Of a DNA stretch of 12,877 nt, positions 1 to 7,547 are shown piece by piece. The stretch is from JTS-RE37 sp041743975 (GTDB lineage Bacteria > Bacteroidota > Bacteroidia > Flavobacteriales > Flavobacteriaceae). The position numbers and the translations under genes were made by a program. The stretch lies in the NCBI GenBank assembly GCA_041743975.1, contig JBGTLT010000053.1:1-12877 (forward strand), given 5' to 3'. Every line of letters starts with the position of its first letter. Positions within the stretch are counted from its first letter, which is position 1. The notes beneath the pieces are model-generated. The model was not told where the DNA came from and searched no databases. It was given only the letters and a program-made list of their open reading frames with translations.

Positions 1-3000
1 GCTTTCGCCACTTTCCGCGGGGGGATCGTCCTAATGGACAAAACGGGGAATCACCTGGGAACGGTCACAGAAGATAGCGGGTTACTGAATAACCAGGTCC
101 ACGGCCTGGCGGTAGACCGGGAACATGCCCTATGGACCGCACTGCAGACCGGCATCTCAAAAGTAAGCCTTTTGAGGCCATACCAGTATTTTGACAAACG
201 TTCTGGCCTGGAAGGAACGGTTTCGGCTATAACCCGGCATAAAGACACGCTTTATGTAGGGACATACAACGGACTTTTTGTTTTGGAGAAGGGGCCCTGG
301 ACAAGACCTTCAAGATTTGTAAGGATCGAAGGGATCGAAAGCGGGTGTTTCTCCTTGCTGTCAATAGCGGGGGAGCTGTTAGCCGCCACGGCGAATGGCA
401 CATTCCGAATAGAAGGGCAGAAGGCCGGGGAGATAAACAGGCTGGCAGGGTGCCGTGCCTTATACCCCTCCCGCCAGGATTCCAACCGTGTGTACGTAGG
501 ACATATGCACGGCCTCTCCACCATCTACAATTCCAATGGACGCTGGGTTGCCGAAAAGGACCTCGAACAACTTAAGGATGATATATTTTCGATCAGCTCG
601 GATGCTTCGGGGAAACTATGGCTTGGGACCTCCCTCAACAAGGTGATTTCTGTTGAAATCCCATTAAATAGGCAGCAGGAGGTCATCCCGGATTTTGATC
701 GGGCGGTGGTCCGGGATCATTCAAGCGGGTTGCCAAAAGGGAGTGCCACCGTATTTTTAATAGACGAGTCCCTGTTTGTGGTCACCAATGATCCCAAAAC
801 ACCTTTCTTCGAATACGATGCTATAGCCGGAAGCTTTGCCCCTAATACCGATTTCGGTGTAAATTACGGGCTGGATTCCCTTTCAATATATCCGATCGCA
901 CAACAGGAAGACGGGAAATTCCTGATGCTGGAATCAGCAGCCGTTGATGGCATACAATACCGCTATTCTGCCATCAGGGAAAACGGTGGCAACTATTCAG
1001 TGCAACGGGTATTCGACGAGGAATTCAGGAGTACCACCGAAACCCGTATATTCTGGGACAGGGATAAGCTGCTGTGGACTGGAGGTGAAATGATCACTAA
1101 ATATGACCTGGGCAACAGCTTTAACTTCCGTCAATCTTTTAACACCCACATCCGCAAAGTAACCGTTGGGCAGGATTCCACTATTTTCGGAGGGGTGGCT
1201 TCTGTTGGTACGGAGACCCTCTTCCCATACAGGAATGGGGGATTGCGGTTCGAGTTCGCCGCCACTTCCCTGGCGAATCCAAAAGGCAATCGATACCAGT
1301 ACCGGCTGGAAGGATTTGAAAAAAGCTGGTCTGACTGGTCTTTTGAGTCACGGAAGGATTACACCAACCTTCCTGAAGGGAAGTATCGGTTTATGGCCAG
1401 GGCACAAAATATATACGGGGTTGTGGGCAACAGTGCCTACTATGAATTTGTAATCCTGACTCCCTGGTATAGAACCCTATGGGCGTATATCGGGTACGCG
1501 GCATTAATACTTCTGCTATTATGGGGCGTTCTCCAATGGCGTGCCAGGCACCTGATCGCCAAAAACGAAGCCCTGGAACAAACTGTGGCCATGAGAACAG
1601 CCGAAGTACAACACCAGGCAAACCAGTTGAGGATACAGGCAGAAAAACTGCAGGAACTGGACAAGTCAAAGTCACGTTTTTTTGCCAATATTTCCCATGA
1701 ATTCCGGACTCCATTAACACTTATCAAGGGCCCCATAGAACACCTGGAGCAGCATAGCGACACCAATTTAAGCCGGGATACCATAAAAATGATTCGCCGC
1801 AACGCCAACCGGCTGCTACAGATGGTGAACCAGTTGCTGGACTTGTCTAAAATTGATGAAGGAAGCTTAAAATTAACACCTACAGAGGGCGATGTCTTTA
1901 AATGCCTCCGGGCGGCTACTTCTTCCTTTAATTCGCATGCGGCCCAGCGGAATATCGATTACAAGATACAGATTCAACAGGGCTCATTATGGACGTCTTT
2001 TGACCGTGATAAACTGGAAAATATTTTATACAATTTACTCGGGAATGCCTTTAAATTCAGCGAGGATAATGCGTCCATTTCCTTTCTGGCCACCTATGCT
2101 AAAACTACATTAAAACTTGTAGTGACCGATACCGGCAAAGGTATCCCTGCGGAAAAACTACCCTTTATCTTCGATCGGTTTTACCAGGCAGACGACAGCC
2201 TTACCAGGGATAAGGAAGGATCAGGAATCGGGCTTTCCCTTTCACGGGACCTTATTAAGCTTATAGGGGGGACAATTACCGTGACAAGTGAAGTGGGGAA
2301 AGGCACTATCTTTACGGTTCAATTCCCGCTGGAAGAAATTAAAACCAGGCAGGGCAACAAAGCGGAAGAGCCACAATTGCAACCGCCCTCCCTTCCCAAA
2401 AAGGCCTTTGCCTTTTCAAGGTCAGATCGACGGCAACTGCCGCACATTTTACTGGTAGAGGACAATGCAGACATGCGCCAGTTCATAAAGGAAAAGCTAT
2501 TAGCGCACTATAGGGTTACGGAGGCGGAGAACGGGGAGAAAGGATTAAAAACGGTGATCAAAAACCCTCCGGATTTAATAATAACAGACCTGATGATGCC
2601 GCGAATGGACGGGATTGAGTTTTGCAAGCTGATTAAGACAGACCTCCAAACCAGCCATATCCCCGTAATCATGCTTACCGCCAAGGCCGGCAGGGATAAC
2701 AAAATAGAAGGACTGGAAACCGGAGCCGACGACTATCTTACAAAACCCTTCGACGTAAAAGAGCTTCTCGTCAGGATTAAAAACCTAATAGGACTGCGGC
2801 AACGGTTACGGGAGCTTTTTGGCCAGATGGAAGACGGGGTCAGTCCCGGTAAGATTACCGCTACCTCTTTGGACCAACGCTTCCTGGAACAGCTGCTTCA
2901 GCTGTTGGAAACAGAGCATGCCGACCCTGGTTTCGGGGTGCCGGAGATGCAGCTGGCCCTGGCCATGAGCAAAACCCATCTGAACAGGAAGCTCAAGGCA

Positions 3001-3180
3001 CTCACCAATGAAGCTCCTGGTGAACTGTTGCGGAACTTCCGATTGAAAAGGGCCGCTCAATTGCTGCGTCAACAGGAAGACAGTGTCACGCAAATCGCCT
3101 ATAAGGTGGGCTTTAATAATTTATCCTATTTCGCCAAATGCTTTAAAAATCTATACGGCCAGTCTCCTTCTTCCTTTTAA
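1..3180 (+). CDS. Hybrid two-component system regulator (propeller sensor, kinase, receiver, AraC), 5' partial
   Basis: The frame is open to the left edge, so the true start lies upstream; the ATG at 34 is probably internal. Numbering from the first codon in the window (1059 residues): beta-propeller repeats of Reg_prop type (e.g. ~27-57 and ~193-212, with LWLGTS), a Y_Y_Y domain ~415-486, one membrane helix ~494-513, a coiled coil ~524-562, HisKA with NISHEFRTPL (phospho-acceptor H566), HATPase with N682, DTGKGIP (D710) and GSGIG (740-744), a receiver with E820/D821, phospho-acceptor D863, T893 and K915, and a C-terminal AraC helix-turn-helix ~960-1059. All catalytic residues are intact. The family senses a periplasmic ligand, often a glycan breakdown product, and activates a nearby locus from inside the cell. 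The likely target is the lipoprotein gene at 3555 on the same strand. Domain architecture is certain; the ligand is unknown. Confidence 0.95.
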   Translation, partial: AFATFRGGIVLMDKTGNHLGTVTEDSGLLNNQVHGLAVDREHALWTALQTGISKVSLLRPYQYFDKRSGLEGTVSAITRHKDTLYVGTYNGLFVLEKGPWTRPSRFVRIEGIESGCFSLLSIAGELLAATANGTFRIEGQKAGEINRLAGCRALYPSRQDSNRVYVGHMHGLSTIYNSNGRWVAEKDLEQLKDDIFSISSDASGKLWLGTSLNKVISVEIPLNRQQEVIPDFDRAVVRDHSSGLPKGSATVFLIDESLFVVTNDPKTPFFEYDAIAGSFAPNTDFGVNYGLDSLSIYPIAQQEDGKFLMLESAAVDGIQYRYSAIRENGGNYSVQRVFDEEFRSTTETRIFWDRDKLLWTGGEMITKYDLGNSFNFRQSFNTHIRKVTVGQDSTIFGGVASVGTETLFPYRNGGLRFEFAATSLANPKGNRYQYRLEGFEKSWSDWSFESRKDYTNLPEGKYRFMARAQNIYGVVGNSAYYEFVILTPWYRTLWAYIGYAALILLLLWGVLQWRARHLIAKNEALEQTVAMRTAEVQHQANQLRIQAEKLQELDKSKSRFFANISHEFRTPLTLIKGPIEHLEQHSDTNLSRDTIKMIRRNANRLLQMVNQLLDLSKIDEGSLKLTPTEGDVFKCLRAATSSFNSHAAQRNIDYKIQIQQGSLWTSFDRDKLENILYNLLGNAFKFSEDNASISFLATYAKTTLKLVVTDTGKGIPAEKLPFIFDRFYQADDSLTRDKEGSGIGLSLSRDLIKLIGGTITVTSEVGKGTIFTVQFPLEEIKTRQGNKAEEPQLQPPSLPKKAFAFSRSDRRQLPHILLVEDNADMRQFIKEKLLAHYRVTEAENGEKGLKTVIKNPPDLIITDLMMPRMDGIEFCKLIKTDLQTSHIPVIMLTAKAGRDNKIEGLETGADDYLTKPFDVKELLVRIKNLIGLRQRLRELFGQMEDGVSPGKITATSLDQRFLEQLLQLLETEHADPGFGVPEMQLALAMSKTHLNRKLKALTNEAPGELLRNFRLKRAAQLLRQQEDSVTQIAYKVGFNNLSYFAKCFKNLYGQSPSSF

Positions 3181-3274
3181 TGCAATATCCCTGGTTTTAA
3201 CCAACCCTTCCCAGGTCGGAAATGAGGCATACTCTTATCTGGTTTGTCATATCTGAGGCAGGGCGGCTTCCGGT

Positions 3275-3310
3275 GGAACCCTGATGTTAAGATTGGGAAC
3301 CCTGCTATTA
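3275..3310 (+). promoter_or_regulatory. Direct repeat with 21-bp period, candidate AraC-type operator
   Basis: GGAACCCTG at 3275-3283 recurs at 3296-3304, and TTA at 3287-3289 recurs at 3308-3310, so both parts repeat with the same 21-bp offset (two helical turns). AraC-family proteins commonly bind direct repeats of about this spacing, and the upstream gene encodes an AraC-type output domain. The second half lies just before a -7-like box, as in activation next to the polymerase site. Assignment to the hybrid regulator is inference. Confidence 0.45.
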
Positions 3311-3331
3311 GACCGTTGTAGTCTGCTCAAC

Positions 3332-3339
3332 TAGATTTA
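3332..3339 (+). promoter_or_regulatory. Possible -7 promoter element for the lipoprotein transcript
   Basis: TAGATTTA matches the Bacteroidetes -7 consensus TAnnTTTG at all fixed positions except the last. No TTTG is present at the usual distance upstream, which would fit an activator-dependent promoter served by the direct repeat at 3275-3310. It would give a leader of about 210 bases containing the small ORF at 3457. This is weak evidence on its own. Confidence 0.25.
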
Positions 3340-3456
3340 CACTGTATTGTCATACTCCCCCAATGGCTCTAAACTTTAAAATGATAGTGTCTTAGCCCCC
3401 TTAAATGCTTGGACGAATTTTCTAAAACCATTCAGAAGATTTAAAATTAAGGAGTT

Positions 3457-3504
3457 ATGAGCAAAGCGATTACCCAATTCGTAAACAGCTGGTTCCCTAT
3501 GTAA
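3457..3504 (+). CDS. Possible 15-residue leader peptide
   Basis: A short ORF, MSKAITQFVNSWFPM, is preceded by AAGGAG only two bases from its ATG and ends 50 bases before the lipoprotein start. SD-like sites are otherwise scarce in this window, which makes this one noticeable. The peptide is amphipathic with no run of a single amino acid that would suggest classical attenuation. It could be a real leader peptide, a chance ORF, or a ribosome-loading site for the mRNA. I recognise no family. Confidence 0.3.
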   Translation: MSKAITQFVNSWFPM

Positions 3505-3554
3505 TGCCGAATTGTTAATAGGTCTCCAGAAGATTAACATTAAAAATTATTATT

Positions 3555-5672
3555 ATGAAAACAACAAAAAACTACGAGGTAAACAACCAATCCCTTACCT
3601 GGTTGCTAATCCTTTTGCTTATTTTCTTCTCGTTTTTACTTAGCTGTAGTTCCAGTGATCCGGGCCCGGGTCCGGATCCGGATCCGGATCCAATACCCGT
3701 GGTAACCACTATCAGCGGGATAAGCCCTACCAGTGGCACTGTTGGTACGGAAGTGACCATCACCGGCACCAATTTCAGCAGTACGGCTTCGGAGAACAAC
3801 ATCACCTTTAACGGTGTGGCGGCCACGGTAACTTCAGCCTCCACCACACAGCTGGAGGCGATAGTGCCCGACAATGCAACCACAGGAAACGTGGCCATCT
3901 CCGTGAATGGAAGAAATGCCCAGGGCCCGGACTTTACGGTCCTCGCCGGAAATATTTTCGCATGCGCCAATAAAATCATCACAGAAAATACGGTTTTGGC
4001 AGACGTGGAACCCGGAGATGCAATTGACTATGTCGTCCAATGCGACATTTTAGTTATGGGAAATGCCTTGCTCACTATCGAAGCCGGGGTGATCATTGCG
4101 TTTGAAGGGGAAGAAAGCGGTATTTTTACCAGCGAAGGTGGCGGGCTTAAAGCCGTGGGTACCTCAGCAAATCCCATAAAGTTTATCGGTACCAGTGAAA
4201 ACAAGGGGGTATGGAAAGGGGTGTATTTTGGCACAAACCATCCTGAAAACAGGCTTGAGTATGTGACCGTCATGAATGCGGGCAGGACGGCCTCCGGCCA
4301 GTCTGGTCAGAAAGGCGCCGTACAGCTTTCCAGGGAGGAGGCCTCAAAAGCAGCCATAGTAAATTGCAACGTCGAAAACAATGATGGTTACGGTATATTT
4401 ATCACCGATAAAAGCATTGTCGATGCCTTTGCCGGAAATTTCATAAGCAACAACGAATTGGCGCCGGTAGGCCTGTTTTTTAATCAATTGAACGCCCTGG
4501 ATGAACAATCAGCCTATCAGGGGAATGGCTACAATTACGTGGAGGTGCTTGCAAACGATATTGAAGATGAGGCCGTTGGCATGGCATCCATTGACGTGCC
4601 CTACCGGTTTGTGGAAAGCACACGATATAATATCAACCATGCCCTGACTATAAGCCCGGGGAATATCCTGGAATTCAGTACAGGGGCAGGGTTCAGGCTG
4701 GGCGAGCAGGCCGCGGATTGTATTACAAATACAGGCACTATTGACGCTACCGGCACTGCAGACGCGCGTATTGAATTCCGTGGCGTAACAGCCGGTAAAG
4801 GAACCTGGCTGGGGATTGGCATCAATTCTGCAAGCCCCAACAACAAGCTTATCTATTGCGATATTTCAGGCGGGGGCAGTGATGACCTATATAACGCATC
4901 GGATTTTTCAGCGAATATCACGCTTCAATGCGAAAGTTCTGTAATTATTCAGAATACCACTATTACAGAGAGTGGTGGCTTTGGAATCTACCTGCTCGAG
5001 GAAGACGCCCGCCTCCTGGCATTTGAAAATAATAGTATTACAGATAATGAACTTGCCCCTGTATTGCTGCACCTGCCTCAGGTGGCAGGATTGGACACCG
5101 GTTCTACCTATTCGGGCGCCAATGGGCGGGAGTATATCCAGGTATACGGCCAGTCCATCATAGATGACGACCTCACAATAGCCAGGTTGGATGTTCCCTA
5201 TAGGATCAGCAGGGACCAGATCGGAAGGGAAACATACGTAGAGAAGGCACTGACTATATTGCCGGGCGTAATCCTGGAATTTGAAACAGCTGCCGGGATA
5301 GTCCTGGGATCGCCGGGGGTTGATTGTATTCCATTGACTGGCTCCCTCAATGCTGTGGGAACCGCCCAGGACCCTATTATTTTCAGGGGGACAACAGCCG
5401 GCCAGGGAACATGGCTGGGGCTGGGATTCAATTCGAGCACGGCCGCCAACCACCTGGAATACTGTGAAATCAGTGGAGGCGGATCAAGCCAGATGTATAA
5501 TGCCGGGGGCCAGGGGAGTATCGTCATGACTTGCGGGGCCAGCCTGGAGATAAATAACACTACCATATCTGACAGTGGAGGGTGGGGAATCGATTTTGTA
5601 CAGGGGGCCAACAGTCTCACACAAGCCAACAATACATTTTCCAATAACGCAAGCGGTGATATCGCGCCTTAG
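3555..5672 (+). CDS. Surface lipoprotein with IPT/TIG domain and three tandem right-handed beta-helix modules
   Basis: This 705-residue protein has a hydrophobic signal segment (~14-29) and a lipobox ending in C31, followed by SSSD and a Gly/Pro/Asp tether (35-48) that would hold the body off the membrane. An IPT/TIG Ig-like fold covers ~50-130. The rest is three related beta-helix units (~133-345, ~346-545, ~546-705). They share ALTI.PG.ILEF, a DCI turn, A.GTA..PI.FRG, TAG.GTWLG and an ISGGGS segment in units 2 and 3; ELAPV and VPYR recur between units. The third unit stops before the ELAPV segment. Such folds occur in polysaccharide lyases and in surface adhesins or glycan-binding proteins; I see no recognisable lyase active site. 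The start has an A/T-rich leader and no SD. It lies alone between the regulator and a strong terminator, so it is probably that regulator's target. Fold confident, function unknown. Confidence 0.9.
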   Translation: MKTTKNYEVNNQSLTWLLILLLIFFSFLLSCSSSDPGPGPDPDPDPIPVVTTISGISPTSGTVGTEVTITGTNFSSTASENNITFNGVAATVTSASTTQLEAIVPDNATTGNVAISVNGRNAQGPDFTVLAGNIFACANKIITENTVLADVEPGDAIDYVVQCDILVMGNALLTIEAGVIIAFEGEESGIFTSEGGGLKAVGTSANPIKFIGTSENKGVWKGVYFGTNHPENRLEYVTVMNAGRTASGQSGQKGAVQLSREEASKAAIVNCNVENNDGYGIFITDKSIVDAFAGNFISNNELAPVGLFFNQLNALDEQSAYQGNGYNYVEVLANDIEDEAVGMASIDVPYRFVESTRYNINHALTISPGNILEFSTGAGFRLGEQAADCITNTGTIDATGTADARIEFRGVTAGKGTWLGIGINSASPNNKLIYCDISGGGSDDLYNASDFSANITLQCESSVIIQNTTITESGGFGIYLLEEDARLLAFENNSITDNELAPVLLHLPQVAGLDTGSTYSGANGREYIQVYGQSIIDDDLTIARLDVPYRISRDQIGRETYVEKALTILPGVILEFETAAGIVLGSPGVDCIPLTGSLNAVGTAQDPIIFRGTTAGQGTWLGLGFNSSTAANHLEYCEISGGGSSQMYNAGGQGSIVMTCGASLEINNTTISDSGGWGIDFVQGANSLTQANNTFSNNASGDIAP
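3671..3691 (+). repeat. In-frame 6-bp tandem repeat in the lipoprotein tether
   Basis: TCCGGA repeats three times plus a half unit and encodes the alternating Asp-Pro run after the lipid-anchored cysteine. Because the unit is six bases, slippage would change tether length by two residues without breaking the frame. Confidence 0.7.
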
Positions 5673-5704
5673 CGCATTGCTATTGCACTGAGTTAATTCA
5701 ATGG

Positions 5705-5735
5705 CCCCGGGAACCTTCCCGGGGTTTTGTTTTTT
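5705..5735 (+). terminator. Rho-independent terminator of the lipoprotein gene
   Basis: CCCCGGGAA at 5705-5713 pairs perfectly with TTCCCGGGG at 5716-5724 across a very tight loop, followed by TTTTGTTTTTT at 5725-5735. It begins 32 bases after the lipoprotein stop. The T-tract is only on the + strand, so it serves the lipoprotein and not the opposing sco gene. Confidence 0.88.
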
Positions 5736-6023
5736 ATATGACGGATGTTGATGAAGCACCTTCTGCCCAAAGCCTGTATGTAGCCTCCCAAGTTTACCTA
5801 TCCAGGTGTTCCGGGTAAAGGAAGTTGTTATAAGGGATGCAGCTGAAGTATTCCGATAAGGCCAATTTCTGGATTCAGAACCCAGGCCTGTGGAGTTAAT
5901 GAATTTCGTGGTATGCAATTGCTGTAGTCTATCCAGGATTGACATTTTTAGTAAGGCCAACAGTCTGTCCGGGGGCAATGAAAAGGGTATTTTCTAAACT
6001 AAGAAGGTGATCAATAGTGAATT
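5736..6023. other. Unassigned stretch between convergent genes
   Basis: This stretch lies between the + strand terminator and the stop of the - strand sco gene. On the + strand, 5755-5997 reads as protein with a single internal stop (TAA at 5857-5859). On the - strand about 80 codons are also open from 5978 leftwards. Neither product resembles a family I know. It may be a decayed gene or chance. I see no terminator for sco here. Confidence 0.35.
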
Positions 6024-6731
6024 TTAATAGGCGAGTTCCGAAATTTTTTCCAGCGTTTTTTTATGATCCACACCAAGACCTTCCTTTTGATGCACCAGTT
6101 CTCCCTGTTGATCAAAAACGCTGATAATATTGGAATGGGAAAAATCCATCGGAGAAATTTTCTTATAATTTACCGCTAAAACAGCAGCAAATTCGCGGGT
6201 ATCTGCTAGTGAGCCTCTTAGAAAAGCCCACGAATCAGTATCCATTTCGTTTTCTATGGCGAACTCTTTTAAGCGTTCCGGGGTATCCGTTTCAGGATCA
6301 ATGCTAACCAATACGAATTTTACGCTGTTTTTTTGAGTTTCCGGAATCTGTTTTTCTATAGTTCTCATATCGGCTGCCAATCTTGGGCAGGCGGATTGGC
6401 AGGAAGTATAAATCATGACCATTACTAAAACGTTACCTTTTAGCGCTTTTAATTCTATCTCCTCGTTATCCTGATTTGTCCAGATCGATGGAAGATTATA
6501 GATAGACAGGTCAGAGATTTCGTTTGTTTCCCTGATTTTGGGTTCTACAGGCCGCAATTCCATTTTGCAAATTGCACAAGTTCCCGGTCCTTCGAAGGTT
6601 ACATCCCCTTCGCACCTCATTGGGCATTGGTATGCCACATCGGCCAGGACGTCCTTCTTTTTTGTGTTACATGAATTAAGGTGGCTGACCGCAAGAAATA
6701 ATAAAAGGACCGGTGTTATTTTTTTCATCAT
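6024..6731 (-). CDS. Sco/SenC-type copper chaperone lipoprotein with N-terminal heavy-metal-binding domain
   Basis: This ~235-residue protein has a signal peptide with lipobox Cys21. A short heavy-metal-binding domain (~34-64) shows CPMRC (C36, C40) and CAIC (C52, C55). A thioredoxin-fold Sco domain (~76-234) has the copper site TSCQSACP (C111, C115) and the later histidine in DFSHSN (H199). The family delivers copper or reduces metal-site cysteines on enzymes outside the cytoplasm. Its place last in the run nirK-nirV-sco suggests it loads copper into NirK; this is inference. The start is ambiguous: GTG at 6734, ATG at 6731 and ATG at 6728 are consecutive codons with no SD to decide; I chose the first ATG. 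The gap to nirV is 40 bases. The fusion is the unusual point: the metal-binding domain is more often a stand-alone piece or attached to transport proteins. Confidence 0.9.
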   Translation of the reverse strand: MMKKITPVLLLFLAVSHLNSCNTKKKDVLADVAYQCPMRCEGDVTFEGPGTCAICKMELRPVEPKIRETNEISDLSIYNLPSIWTNQDNEEIELKALKGNVLVMVMIYTSCQSACPRLAADMRTIEKQIPETQKNSVKFVLVSIDPETDTPERLKEFAIENEMDTDSWAFLRGSLADTREFAAVLAVNYKKISPMDFSHSNIISVFDQQGELVHQKEGLGVDHKKTLEKISELAY

Positions 6732-6771
6732 CACTTCAATACATAGTTATTTCTGCTTAAGCATAAGTCAT

Positions 6772-7542
6772 TTAAAGAGCATCTTTGACACAACGAAATC
6801 CAAGATTTTTTATGGAATAGTTGGCCTTCAAACTTCCTCTGAAGGCATAGCGCATAAATGCGGCATAATTCATCAGGTCAGAAGCTCCTATGGCTGCACT
6901 ACCACAAAAAAGATTACTATCCTTATCAACATCCCTTCTTGATTCTCCCGAAATCAGTACAGAGTTGAAGTCCATGGTCCATTCCCAGACCATTCCGTGC
7001 AGATCATAAATGCCCCAGAAGTTTTTAAAGGATGAGCCCACTTTTTTGTCCAGGGAATCAGGAGCCTCGTACCAATCCAATATTTTTTGGTTATAATTCA
7101 CTTTTTTCCTGGCATCGGTTGAAGTTTCATCAGCCATTGCTGCATATTCCCATTCATCAATAGTTGGCAATCTTTTTCCTTGATATTCACAGTATTTTTT
7201 AGCCGCAAACCAGGAAATGTTGGTTACAGGAACCCTGTCCGCAAGTGCATTGCCATAAGAAAGGTCATTTTCCCAGCCAACCAAATAATGGGCATCAGCA
7301 AACAATCGTTTTACCTTGCTTTTTTGCCATTCGGGCACTATTTTGACAAACTTTAAAAAATCGGCATTGCTAACAGGATAAACATCCATTGAAAAATCAC
7401 CAATAGGCACAGTTGTGGAATCTACACCATATAAAGGAATATAGACTCCCCCTTTTACGGTTACCATGTTTTCCTGCGCCTGTGTGGCTTGAAAGACTAT
7501 AAGATTAAAGAGTATAAAAACAGTTTTAAAGAGGGTTCCCAT
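6772..7542 (-). CDS. nirV: NirV-like SUMF1/FGE-sulfatase-fold protein
   Basis: This 256-residue exported protein has an N-terminal signal peptide, probably cut after Ala22. The SUMF1/FGE fold is shown by PVTNISWFAAKKYCEYQGKR followed by LPTIDEWEYAA (105-135), GIYDLHGMVWEWTMDF (177-192), RYAFRGS (231-237) and LGFRC (247-251). NirV is the name used for such proteins encoded beside nirK in denitrifiers. It begins five bases after the nirK stop, so the two are co-transcribed and probably translationally coupled. True formylglycine-generating enzymes carry two catalytic cysteines in the segment before the final Arg-rich motif; here that region (~214-234) has none, the only cysteines being C118, C213 and C251. 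It is therefore unlikely to make formylglycine and more likely binds or matures NirK. Family sure, role inferred. Confidence 0.88.
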   Translation of the reverse strand: MGTLFKTVFILFNLIVFQATQAQENMVTVKGGVYIPLYGVDSTTVPIGDFSMDVYPVSNADFLKFVKIVPEWQKSKVKRLFADAHYLVGWENDLSYGNALADRVPVTNISWFAAKKYCEYQGKRLPTIDEWEYAAMADETSTDARKKVNYNQKILDWYEAPDSLDKKVGSSFKNFWGIYDLHGMVWEWTMDFNSVLISGESRRDVDKDSNLFCGSAAIGASDLMNYAAFMRYAFRGSLKANYSIKNLGFRCVKDAL

Positions 7543-7547
7543 ATTAT

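Larger units (their letters stand above)
3181..3554. other. Intergenic regulatory gap between the hybrid regulator and the lipoprotein
   Basis: This 374-base stretch has no long gene and no tRNA that I can see. It holds a 21-bp-period direct repeat (3275-3310), a -7-like box (3332-3339) and a 15-codon ORF with an AAGGAG (3457-3504). A partly repeated A/T-rich phrase, CAGAAGATT followed by a TTAA-rich run, occurs both before the small ORF (3433) and before the lipoprotein start (3528). No convincing terminator follows the regulator gene. Confidence 0.6.

Noticed and set aside
3189..3215. CCTGG/CCAGG inverted repeat after the left regulator
   Set aside because: Only five base pairs with a long loop and no T-tract, so it is not a credible terminator.
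5484..5978. 164-codon - strand frame across the lipoprotein 3' end and terminator
   Set aside because: About half is antisense to a well-supported gene and it runs through a strong terminator hairpin. The product is not recognisable.
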